64,000 bases of DNA from Collimonas arenae (GTDB lineage Bacteria > Pseudomonadota > Gammaproteobacteria > Burkholderiales > Burkholderiaceae_D): contig NZ_CP009962.1 in the NCBI RefSeq assembly GCF_000786695.1, positions 558,001 to 622,000 of the forward strand, read 5' to 3'. Made by a program: the position numbers and the translations under genes. Below are positions 51,061 to 58,881 of this stretch, piece by piece; the stretch's first letter is position 1; every line of letters begins with the position of its first letter. The notes below the pieces were generated by a model, which ran no database searches, was not told where the DNA came from, and saw nothing but the letters and a program-made list of their open reading frames with translations.

Positions 51061-52332
51061 ATGGAGGTCATTATTGTCGGCGCTGGTGTGATCGGCGTCG
51101 CGACAGCGCATTTTCTGCAACAGCAAGGATGCCAGGTTCGGATCGTCGATCGCAGGCCGGCGCCAGGCATGGAATGCAGCTATGCCAACGGCGGATTCTA
51201 TTCGGCTGGACTCTCGGCCCCCTGGTCGGCGCCTGGCGCCATCCGGATGGCGGTCGTCTCTCAGTTCGACAAGTCGGCCGCCTTCAAGTGGCGCCCCGAT
51301 TTTACGTGGCGGCAAATCACCTGGATGATGCAATCGCTCAAGGAATGCCGGCCCGACCGGTTTTCCATCAACCGTGCCCGGCTGACTCGGATGGCGAAAT
51401 ATGCATTGGAATGCCTGCGGCACATCGAATCTGCGCTCCCCATCGACTACCAGCGCAGCGTGAACGGCGTGTTGCAGATTTATCGAGAACCGGTTCCGCA
51501 GGCGATGATCGATGGGCATTTGCGTTATCTGGAAACCATGGGGATTGCGGCGAACTTCCTTTCGCGCGCGCAGGTCTTTACGTTGGAACCGGCGCTTGCG
51601 CGCTCCACGCCGCATCTGTTTGCCGGTCTGCATGTGCATGACGATTTGTCGGGGGACTGCCAGGTATTCACGGCCAAACTGGCGGAGGCGGTGGCGGCGC
51701 GGGGCGGCGTGTTTGACTGGAATACGACCGTGAAACAGATCCACGTCGATCAATCCGGTGCTGCCCGCGCCAAGATTCGCTCGATCGTTTCACAAGACAG
51801 GGAGTTCAAGGCAGACGCTTATGTCTTTGCTGCCGGAGCCGATACGCCGATGTTGCTGAAGGGGCTTGCCGACATCCCCGTTTACCCCATCAAGGGCTAC
51901 TCCGTCACCGCGCCGATTGCAACGGAGGAGCGTGCTCCACGGCATTCGCTCTTCGACTTCGCGACCAAGACTGGCATGGCCCGCCTCGGCGACCGGATGA
52001 GAATCTCGGGTATCGCCGAAGTCGCGGGCTATGGCACCACGCCGGATGCCGCCCGTTCCGACCAGTTGCTCGCGGCGTTCGAGGGCGCATTTCCGGGCGC
52101 GATCGGCCTTCAAGGCGCTACCTCGTGGGCCGGACTGAGACCGGCTACGCCGGATGGTGTGCCGCTTGTTAGCCGGACGGCTTGTGAAAACCTATACGTC
52201 AACACCGGTCACGGGGGCAGCGGCTGGTCCATGTCCTGTGGGTCGGGGAAATTGATGGCAGACATTGTCACGGGACGGCCTACCGATATCGACGCGACCG
52301 ACTACGCGTTGCTATCTCCACTGCGCCGCTAA
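51061..52332 (+). CDS. DadA-like FAD-dependent amino-acid/amine oxidoreductase
   Basis: A 423-residue flavoprotein of the DAO family. The N-terminal dinucleotide motif is EVIIVGAGVIGVATAHFLQQQGCQVRIVDRR. FAD-contacting segments follow (MECSYANGGFYSAG; YVFAAGADTPMLLKGL), and the C-terminus has GLRPATPDGVPLVSRT ... NTGHGGSGWSMSCGSGKLMADIV, as in D-amino-acid dehydrogenase small subunits. It would oxidise a D-amino or N-substituted amino acid and pass electrons to the respiratory chain. GGGAG lies about 11 bases before the ATG. It belongs to the first catabolic unit. Confidence 0.86.
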   Translation: MEVIIVGAGVIGVATAHFLQQQGCQVRIVDRRPAPGMECSYANGGFYSAGLSAPWSAPGAIRMAVVSQFDKSAAFKWRPDFTWRQITWMMQSLKECRPDRFSINRARLTRMAKYALECLRHIESALPIDYQRSVNGVLQIYREPVPQAMIDGHLRYLETMGIAANFLSRAQVFTLEPALARSTPHLFAGLHVHDDLSGDCQVFTAKLAEAVAARGGVFDWNTTVKQIHVDQSGAARAKIRSIVSQDREFKADAYVFAAGADTPMLLKGLADIPVYPIKGYSVTAPIATEERAPRHSLFDFATKTGMARLGDRMRISGIAEVAGYGTTPDAARSDQLLAAFEGAFPGAIGLQGATSWAGLRPATPDGVPLVSRTACENLYVNTGHGGSGWSMSCGSGKLMADIVTGRPTDIDATDYALLSPLRR

Positions 52333-52348
52333 CCAACCAGGAGATAGG

Positions 52349-53308
52349 ATGACCACACTGATCACGGGAGCCGGCTTGATCGGCCGACTGACGGCGCGCC
52401 AGCTGCGCGCGCAGGGAAAAACGGTGTTGCTGGCGGATATCCGCCGCCCGCCGTCCGACGACCTGGGTGACCTGCCTCTGGTGCAGGCCGATGTGACCGA
52501 CTGGCCAGGCCTGGGTCATCTCATCCATCAGCATCAGGTGCATTCGATCGTGCATACGGCGGCGATGCTCACCCCCGCGATCCGTCGTGACCCGTTGACG
52601 GGCATCCGGGTGAACGTGATGGGAACGGCGAACATTCTCGAGGCCGCGCGGCAGTTCAAGCTTCGGCGCGTGCTCATCGCCAGTTCGACCACGGTGATGT
52701 ATTCGGCGTTTGGATCGCTGCCAGATACGCCGATTCCAGAAGATTTTTCATATCGGATCGTCAGTGAACGACCCGCGAGTCTCTATGCGTGCACCAAGAT
52801 CGCCAACGAGCATTTGGCGCTGGCTTATGCGCAGCAGTATGGCGTGGAGGCTATCGTGCTGAGGTTCGGCGCCGTTCTGGGAGCGGGCTCGGAAGCCGCG
52901 TCCAGCGTGCCCGGCCAGATGCTCGACTGCCTGTTGCGCGCGGGCCGCAGCGGCGAGCCCGCCCGGTACGAAAGCACGAACCTGCTATGGGGCGGACAAG
53001 AGGAATTCATCGATGCGCGCGACTGCGCTGCCGCTGCCGCCGCCGCGCTGCACGCGCCCAATCCGGCCCAAGGAATCTACAACATCGCCACGGGTGAATG
53101 TTTCACGTTCGACGAATTTGTCGCGGTGGTGCGGCGTAGCTTCAAGACGTTGCAAGTGGCCGACCTGTGCCTTCCCGCCGGCGGTTTGTCCGGGTTCGCG
53201 TTCCAGCGCCCGGCGCCGTCCGATGTCGGCACCGCCTGGCGGGAATTGGGTTTTCGCGCCCGCTATTCCCTAGCGGACACGATCTCGCACATCGCTGGCG
53301 CCGATTGA
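52349..53308 (+). CDS. NAD-dependent epimerase/dehydratase-like (extended SDR)
   Basis: A 319-residue extended-SDR enzyme with the nucleotide motif LITGAGLIGRLTARQL, HTAAMLTP, catalytic SSTT and Tyr-x3-Lys in SLYACTKIANEHLA. The family acts on nucleotide sugars, uronates or lactone precursors. ATG 52349 with AGGAGATAGG upstream is chosen; the frame is open back to 52265 within the preceding gene. It lies between the oxidoreductase and the second MFS gene in what looks like one operon. Confidence 0.85.
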   Translation: MTTLITGAGLIGRLTARQLRAQGKTVLLADIRRPPSDDLGDLPLVQADVTDWPGLGHLIHQHQVHSIVHTAAMLTPAIRRDPLTGIRVNVMGTANILEAARQFKLRRVLIASSTTVMYSAFGSLPDTPIPEDFSYRIVSERPASLYACTKIANEHLALAYAQQYGVEAIVLRFGAVLGAGSEAASSVPGQMLDCLLRAGRSGEPARYESTNLLWGGQEEFIDARDCAAAAAAALHAPNPAQGIYNIATGECFTFDEFVAVVRRSFKTLQVADLCLPAGGLSGFAFQRPAPSDVGTAWRELGFRARYSLADTISHIAGAD

Positions 53309-53376
53309 CGGCTTCCAGATGGATACCCGAGCCATACGTGGTTAGCGGTTAGACGAAAAATACAAGGAGGAGTGCA

Positions 53377-54669
53377 ATGGAGTCCAAATCTTGGCGTTGG
53401 TGTGGTGTCCTCACCTTATTCGTTGTTGCCGCCATCTCGTACATCGATCGCATCAACCTCGCAGTACTGGTTACGGACCATGCATTTCTGGCGCATATCG
53501 GCCTCGAGTCCGGCGACCGTGTCCGTCAGGGCATGTTCGCCACTGTTTTCCTGGTTGGCTACGGTCTATCGTCGGTTCTCCTCACGCCGTTCTGCTCGGC
53601 GCTGCTCGGCGTGCGCCAAAGCCTCATTTACGGTCTCGCATTTTGGGGGGCATTGACTTTCGCGTCACCGTTGGCGCACGGTTACGGGCTGATCCTCACG
53701 TCACGGCTTCTGCTCGGGATAGCCGAAGGGCCTTTGTACTCACTCGCCGCCGCTTATATCAAGGCGCACTTCACCAGCCGGGAGAGCGGCAAGCCGAATT
53801 CGCTGGTCAATATGGGAACGGGAATCGGTTTGGCGATCGGCTATCCGCTAGTGAGCTATCTGCTCACGCATTTCGACTGGCAAACCTCGTTTCACGTCAT
53901 CGGCCTCGTTAATATCGTCTTGGGTATCCCGCTCGTGATCGCTTTCGTGCACATGCCGGGCAAGGAACGGCACGGTTCCTCGGCGCCGCCGCCGCGCGCT
54001 GCAATGCCGGTGAGACAGGTTGTCGCCGGTGCATGGCAAACGCGCCACCTGATCCTGATCACCGTGCTGACGTCGGCGGCGTTGGCTTATCTGTGGGGTA
54101 GCAGCAATTGGCTGCCCGCCTATCTCAAGGTATCGCGCGGCTTCTCGCTGCGTGAAATGGGCTGGCTCGCGTCGTTACCGCAGTACGCGATGGTGTGCGG
54201 CGTACTGATGGGCGGCATCGTGCTCGACAAGCTGCAGCGCCGATGGGTGCCATGCATGTTTCTGGTCGGCAGCTTGAGCGTGGCATTGGCTGTCTGGTTG
54301 ACCATTCAGACTGCCGATCGTTACTGGGCCGCAGCCGGCATGGTTGCCGCGAATTTCTTCTGGGGGCTGCAAGCTCCCGCCATTCCCAGCATCGTGCAGG
54401 ACAACTCTCGCGCCGAATATACCGCCAGCGCCTTTGGCGTGGTGAACGGTGTCGGGAGCCTGATCGCCGGTCTCATGCCGTTGGCGATGGGGGGTGTCAT
54501 CAGTGCGGTGTCGGCGGGTTCCGGCGGGGCGGCATCGGGATTCTTCGCAGGATTTGCATTGCTGATCGGTACTCAACTGGTGGTGTTCATTTGCGGCCTG
54601 ATTCTCTGGCTGCGCGAGCGCGCCGAAAGACGGAGTTTGGTGCCTGCGTCTTCCGGCCTGAGCGCGTAG
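53377..54669 (+). CDS. MFS transporter, ACS-like, copy 2
   Basis: A 430-residue, 12-segment transporter with WCGVLTLFVVAAISYIDRINLAVLV at its start and the same conserved stretches as copy 1 at 49626 (LTSAALAYLWGSSNWLPAYLK, EMGWLASLPQYA, FFAGFALLIGTQ). AAGGAGG lies seven bases before the ATG. The two copies probably import related substrates. It ends the first catabolic unit; operators C and D of the second unit follow. Confidence 0.9.
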   Translation: MESKSWRWCGVLTLFVVAAISYIDRINLAVLVTDHAFLAHIGLESGDRVRQGMFATVFLVGYGLSSVLLTPFCSALLGVRQSLIYGLAFWGALTFASPLAHGYGLILTSRLLLGIAEGPLYSLAAAYIKAHFTSRESGKPNSLVNMGTGIGLAIGYPLVSYLLTHFDWQTSFHVIGLVNIVLGIPLVIAFVHMPGKERHGSSAPPPRAAMPVRQVVAGAWQTRHLILITVLTSAALAYLWGSSNWLPAYLKVSRGFSLREMGWLASLPQYAMVCGVLMGGIVLDKLQRRWVPCMFLVGSLSVALAVWLTIQTADRYWAAAGMVAANFFWGLQAPAIPSIVQDNSRAEYTASAFGVVNGVGSLIAGLMPLAMGGVISAVSAGSGGAASGFFAGFALLIGTQLVVFICGLILWLRERAERRSLVPASSGLSA

Positions 54670-54793
54670 AGATGCTGTGGGGCCGGTGTTGTTGCTTCGG
54701 TAACAGCATTGCACCGGTTTCAGCGGGGATCGAGGACTTGCCAGGCATTGCAGCTTATCCCGATCCCTATTCATAGCTTTGTGATCATAGTTT

Positions 54794-54822
54794 TCATATA
54801 TAAATCATTGGCTTATGTGTGA
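54794..54822 (+). promoter_or_regulatory. AT-rich palindromic operator, copy C
   Basis: TCATATATAAATCATTGG then CTTATGTGTGAA. It is the third copy of the shared palindrome, about 90 bases upstream of copy D, reproducing the spacing of A and B. Confidence 0.65.
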
Positions 54823-54882
54823 AATAAAAAATAAAAAGCACTGGCAATGCGCAAAATATCTGATATATTTCCATGTAATGAC

Positions 54883-54914
54883 TCATATATGAATTACTGG
54901 TTTATATATGAAAC
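54883..54914 (+). promoter_or_regulatory. AT-rich palindromic operator, copy D, before the SDR gene
   Basis: TCATATATGAATTACTGG then TTTATATATGAAAC, the best-preserved copy. It ends 42 bases before the SDR start at 54957. Confidence 0.7.
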
Positions 54915-54956
54915 AAAAAAGAAATCATGGCAATCGCTAAAAATGAAGAGACAACA

Positions 54957-55721
54957 ATGAAGCAAAGCACGCAACTTCTGGCAGGACGACGGATTTTCAT
55001 CACCGGCGCAGCGCGCGGCCTCGGCCTGGCGTTTGTGACGGCTGTTGCCGAAGCCGGCGCCAGCGTGGCAATGGCCGACATCCTGGAAGACAGCTTGCAG
55101 CAGGCAGTCAGCGATCTGCAGCAGCGCGGCTTCAACGTCACCGGCTTCCCGCTTGATCTGGCGGACCCGGAATCGATCAAATCCTGTGCGGACCAGGCAA
55201 TAGGCTGGCTCGGCGGGCTGGACGGCCTGGTCAATAACGCCGCCGTCACCAACTCCGGTGGCCGCACGTCCGAGCAGCTGGAAATAGAGATGTGGGACAA
55301 GGTCATGGCGGTCAACGTGCGCGGTACCTGGCTGATGACCAATGCTTGTCTGGCGGCGCTGCGTGCGTCCGGGCGCGGCAGCATCGTCAACCTGTCTTCC
55401 GATACGCCGTTGTGGGGCGCGCCTAATCTGCTGGCCTATGTGGCGAGCAAGAGCGCGGTGATCGGCATGACGCGTTCGCTTGCACGTGAACTGGGCGCCG
55501 ACAACATCACCGTCAACGCCGTGGCGCCGGGCCTGACGCTGGTGGAAGCCACCGAATATGTGCCGCAGGCGCGTCATCAGATGTATCACGACCGCCGCGC
55601 AATCCAGCGCGAGCAGTTGCCGGAAGACGTCTGCGGCGCGGTGATTTATGCCCTGTCCGATATGTCCCGCTTCTATACGGGGCAAGTCATGGCCGTCAAC
55701 GGCGGCTTTGTAATGAACTGA
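54957..55721 (+). CDS. Short-chain dehydrogenase/reductase
   Basis: A 254-residue classical SDR. The Rossmann motif is ITGAARGLGLAF, with VNNAAVTNSG, catalytic Ser in VNLSSDTP, the active-site Tyr and Lys in YVASKSAVIGMTRSLARELG and PGL after the catalytic helix. It oxidises or reduces a hydroxyl/keto group with NAD(P). ATG 54957 is favoured; an in-frame ATG at 54927 would add 10 polar residues. First gene of the second catabolic unit, directly behind operators C and D. Confidence 0.88.
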   Translation: MKQSTQLLAGRRIFITGAARGLGLAFVTAVAEAGASVAMADILEDSLQQAVSDLQQRGFNVTGFPLDLADPESIKSCADQAIGWLGGLDGLVNNAAVTNSGGRTSEQLEIEMWDKVMAVNVRGTWLMTNACLAALRASGRGSIVNLSSDTPLWGAPNLLAYVASKSAVIGMTRSLARELGADNITVNAVAPGLTLVEATEYVPQARHQMYHDRRAIQREQLPEDVCGAVIYALSDMSRFYTGQVMAVNGGFVMN

Positions 55722-55768
55722 AAACTGACTACGCAAGAGTATTTCTGGACCAACGCAAGGAGAAACGA

Positions 55769-56308
55769 ATGACTGATTTATCCGAACAGCAGAATATCAA
55801 GCCAAGCTGGGCGCAAGCCGAAGGCAGCAGCTTCAGCCAGTGGATGGATACGCGCGTGGCGCGCTTTTCCAGCCGCAAGTACGACTGGAACGCACTAAAA
55901 TTCCAGGCCGACCACGATCCCAAATACCGTCGCGCGCAAATGCGCTACATCGGTACCGGCGGCACTGGCGTGGCCAGCGATAGCAGTGTGATTCCATCTG
56001 AGCATTTCACTTTCTCGACTATGATCATTCCGGCCGGCCATGAAGGTCCGCCGCATTTGCACATCGATGTCGAAGAAGTGTTTTTTGTGTTGCGCGGCAC
56101 GCTCAAGCTGGTGCTTGAGAAAGACGGTGAGCGCTACGAAACCATCCTGACCGAGCGCGATGTGGTGTCCATTCCGCCCGGCGTATATCGCGAAGAAATC
56201 AATATCGGCGAAGAAGATGCGCTGATGTGCGTGATGCTGGGTTCGAAAGCGCCTATCCGTCCGACCTATCCGGCCGATCATCCGCTGGCGCAGATCAAGC
56301 GCGATTAA
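55769..56308 (+). CDS. Cupin-domain protein
   Basis: A 179-residue single-cupin protein. The metal-binding motif is intact: GHEGPPHLHIDVEEVFFVLRG (two His and Glu), and the second motif has PPGVYREEINIG, where the usual His is replaced. Such proteins can be dioxygenases, isomerases or sensors. AAGGAG precedes the ATG. It lies between the SDR and the hydrolase in the second catabolic unit. Confidence 0.82.
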   Translation: MTDLSEQQNIKPSWAQAEGSSFSQWMDTRVARFSSRKYDWNALKFQADHDPKYRRAQMRYIGTGGTGVASDSSVIPSEHFTFSTMIIPAGHEGPPHLHIDVEEVFFVLRGTLKLVLEKDGERYETILTERDVVSIPPGVYREEINIGEEDALMCVMLGSKAPIRPTYPADHPLAQIKRD

Positions 56309-56320
56309 GCAGGATCAAGC

Positions 56321-57214
56321 GTGAAAAACATGTCGACCGCCACCGCCACCGCCTGCGCCACGCAACTGGAACACGCCCTGGGCCTGATGGCGCGGGGGTT
56401 TTCCGAGCGCACTGTCGATGTTGGCGGCAGCCTGGTTTCCTATCGTAGCTGCGGCACAGCGGTGCCCGGCGGCAAAACGGTAGTCCTGTTGCATGGCATC
56501 GGTTCGGGCGCTGCATCCTGGCTACAGTGCGCCTTGGATTTGCAACAGGATGCACAGGTCGTCGCCTGGAATGCGCCCGGCTACGGCGGCTCATCGGCAT
56601 TGCCGATGGCGCGTCCCAGCGCAGCAGATTACGCCATGCGCCTGGAGCAGCTTCTGCAAGCGTTGGATGTGCGCAATTGCGTATTGGTTGGGCATTCGCT
56701 GGGTGCGTTGATGGCATCCGCATATGTCGCCGCGGGTTACACCCGCGCCGAGCAACTATTGCTGGTCAGTCCGGCGCAGGGTTATGGCGGCGGTGACAAG
56801 CGCGTGCGTGGCGAAGAGATTGCGCAGCAACGTCTGGCGGCACTGGAAAACCTGGGTATCGCGGGGATGGCCCTGAAAAGCCCGGAGCGGATGCTGTCGG
56901 TGCAAGCCAGCGAATTCGCCCGCGCCTGGGTGCGCTGGAATACGCAAAGGCTGAATCCCGCCAGTTACACGCAAGCGGTATACATGCTGTGCGGCGACGA
57001 TATCCACCGCTACCGATTACCCGCAGCAGGGCCGGCGTGTGCGATATATTGCGGCGCTGACGACGTGGTTACCACGCCGCAGGACAGCCGGATGCTGGCC
57101 GATAGTTTGCGGTTGCCGTTCCAGCTGATAGAAGCTGCTGGACATGCCTGCTACATCGAACAGCCGCAAGCAGTCGCTGCAGTGATACGTCGTCATCTTG
57201 ATCAACTCTCTTAA
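56321..57214 (+). CDS. Alpha/beta-fold hydrolase
   Basis: A 297-residue enzyme with oxyanion-hole motif LHGIGSGAASW, nucleophile Ser in VGHSLGALMAS, acid Asp around IYCGADDVV and catalytic His in EAAGHACYIEQP. It has the look of meta-cleavage-product hydrolases and ester or lactone hydrolases that open ring-fission products. GTG 56321 has AGGA six bases upstream; ATG 56330 is an alternative. It is followed after nine bases by the IclR regulator. Confidence 0.86.
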   Translation: MKNMSTATATACATQLEHALGLMARGFSERTVDVGGSLVSYRSCGTAVPGGKTVVLLHGIGSGAASWLQCALDLQQDAQVVAWNAPGYGGSSALPMARPSAADYAMRLEQLLQALDVRNCVLVGHSLGALMASAYVAAGYTRAEQLLLVSPAQGYGGGDKRVRGEEIAQQRLAALENLGIAGMALKSPERMLSVQASEFARAWVRWNTQRLNPASYTQAVYMLCGDDIHRYRLPAAGPACAIYCGADDVVTTPQDSRMLADSLRLPFQLIEAAGHACYIEQPQAVAAVIRRHLDQLS

Positions 57215-57223
57215 GAAAACATC

Positions 57224-58066
57224 ATGAATAAAATAGAGCTGCCAGAAGAAGAAAACCAAGAGCAAGAAAAATATCTCGTGCCGGGGCTGGAGCGCGGTTT
57301 GCGCCTGTTGTGTGAATTCAGCCGTCAGGACAAGAGTCTGTCGGCGCCGGAACTGGCGCGCCGCTTGAGTGTGCCGCGTTCGACCGTGTTTCGCCTGCTG
57401 ACCACGCTGGAACGCATGGGCTTTGTCGAACGCAACGAAGGTGGCCGCGATTACCGCCTTGGCATGGCAGTGCTGCGCCTCGGTTTTGAATACCTGGCTT
57501 CGCTGGAACTGACGGAAATCGGCCGGCCGTTGCTGGACCGCCTGCGTGACCAGATTTCATATCCCTGCAACCTTGTGGTGCGCGACGGCCGCTCCATTGT
57601 ATATGTCGCCAAATCGGTGACGCCGACCGCATTCGTCAGTTCGGTCAATGTCGGTACACGTTTGCCGGCGCACGCCACGGTCCTCGGCCGCGTGCTGCTG
57701 GAAGATCTGTCGCTGGCCGAGTTGCGTGAACTGTATCCGGAAGAACATCTGGAAAGCTTCTCCAGCAATACGCCGAAGACCGTCGTAGAACTGTTCGACA
57801 TGGTGCAGCAGGATAAAGCGCGCGGTTATGTGCTGCAGGAAGGTTTTTTCGAAACCGGCATCTCGACCATCGCCGCACCGGTGCGCGATCACTCTGGCAA
57901 GGTAGTTGCGGCGATGGGAGCGACGATTCCTTTGCCGCATATCGATGCGAGCCAACTCGATGGCATCGTACGGAGCGTGCGCGATACCGCCGGCGAGTTA
58001 TCGGGTTTGCTGGACCACGCCCCTGAGAAATCAGGCAGCAAGGTCGTCAACATGTGGCGGGAGTAA
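57224..58066 (+). CDS. IclR-family regulator of the catabolic cluster
   Basis: A 280-residue protein with an N-terminal winged HTH (LSAPELARRLSVPRSTVFRLLTTLERMGFVERNEGGRDYRLG) and a C-terminal effector-binding domain (GTRLPAHATVLGRVLLE, GYVLQEGFFETGISTIAAPVRDHSG). It lies inside the second unit, between hydrolase and SDR-like genes. The four AT-rich palindromes before both catabolic units are the most likely binding sites, which would give autoregulation and common control. Confidence 0.9.
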   Translation: MNKIELPEEENQEQEKYLVPGLERGLRLLCEFSRQDKSLSAPELARRLSVPRSTVFRLLTTLERMGFVERNEGGRDYRLGMAVLRLGFEYLASLELTEIGRPLLDRLRDQISYPCNLVVRDGRSIVYVAKSVTPTAFVSSVNVGTRLPAHATVLGRVLLEDLSLAELRELYPEEHLESFSSNTPKTVVELFDMVQQDKARGYVLQEGFFETGISTIAAPVRDHSGKVVAAMGATIPLPHIDASQLDGIVRSVRDTAGELSGLLDHAPEKSGSKVVNMWRE

Positions 58067-58071
58067 ACAGC

Positions 58072-58881
58072 ATGAGCATGGTAAGACTCGAAGGCAAAGT
58101 GGCGGTGGTTACCGGCGGTTCATCGGGCATCGGCCTGGCGACCGTGGAGCTGCTGCTGGAAGCCGGCGCTGCGGTAGCATTGTGCGGCCGCAGCCAGGAA
58201 CGCCTGACGCAGGTCGAAGCCATGCTGCGCCTGCGTTTCCCGCAAGCGCATTTGTATTGCGGCGTATGCGATGTGCTGGTGCAGGAGCAGGTGCAAGCAT
58301 TCGCCGCCGCGGTCGAGCAGCATCTCGGGCCAGCATCGATACTGGTGAATAACGCCGGCCAAGGAAGGGTATCGACCTTTGCCGATACCGACGACACCGC
58401 CTGGCTGGAAGAGCTGCGCCTCAAATTTTTCTCTGTGATCTATCCGACCCGCGCTTTCCAGCCGCAACTGCAACGCATGAGCGGCGCCGATGGCGACGCC
58501 GCCGTGGTCTGCGTCAATTCGCTGCTGGCGATACAGCCGGAGCCGCACATGGTGGCGACATCCGCCGCCCGCGCCGGCGTGCATAACCTGGTGCGTTCGT
58601 TAGCCACAGAATTCAGCCCGCTGGGCATCCGCGTCAACGGCATCCTGATCGGACTGGTGGAGTCTGGCCAGTGGCGTCGCCGCTATGAAGCGCGCGCCGA
58701 ACGCGAGATGTCCTGGGAACAATGGACCCAGGAGCTGGCGCGGAAAAAACATATCCAACTCGGTCGTCTCGGCCATCCCCAGGAAGCAGCACGCGCCATT
58801 GTATTTTTGGCGACGCCCCTTTCTTCGTACACAACTGGCAGTCATATCGACGTTTCAGGAGGACTTTCCCGCCATGCCTAA
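58072..58881 (+). CDS. SDR-family protein lacking the catalytic Tyr and Lys
   Basis: A 269-residue protein with a clear SDR nucleotide-binding part (VVTGGSSGIGLATVELLLEAGAAVALCGR; ILVNNAGQG) and Ser150, but the expected Tyr-x3-Lys reads Thr163-SAA-Arg167 (MVATSAARAGVHNLVRSLATE). It also keeps the C-terminal FLATPLSSYTTGSHIDVSGG. It may bind NAD(P) without normal SDR chemistry. GGGAG lies 11 bases before ATG 58072. The last eight bases overlap the ThDP-enzyme gene. Confidence 0.84.
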   Translation: MSMVRLEGKVAVVTGGSSGIGLATVELLLEAGAAVALCGRSQERLTQVEAMLRLRFPQAHLYCGVCDVLVQEQVQAFAAAVEQHLGPASILVNNAGQGRVSTFADTDDTAWLEELRLKFFSVIYPTRAFQPQLQRMSGADGDAAVVCVNSLLAIQPEPHMVATSAARAGVHNLVRSLATEFSPLGIRVNGILIGLVESGQWRRRYEARAEREMSWEQWTQELARKKHIQLGRLGHPQEAARAIVFLATPLSSYTTGSHIDVSGGLSRHA

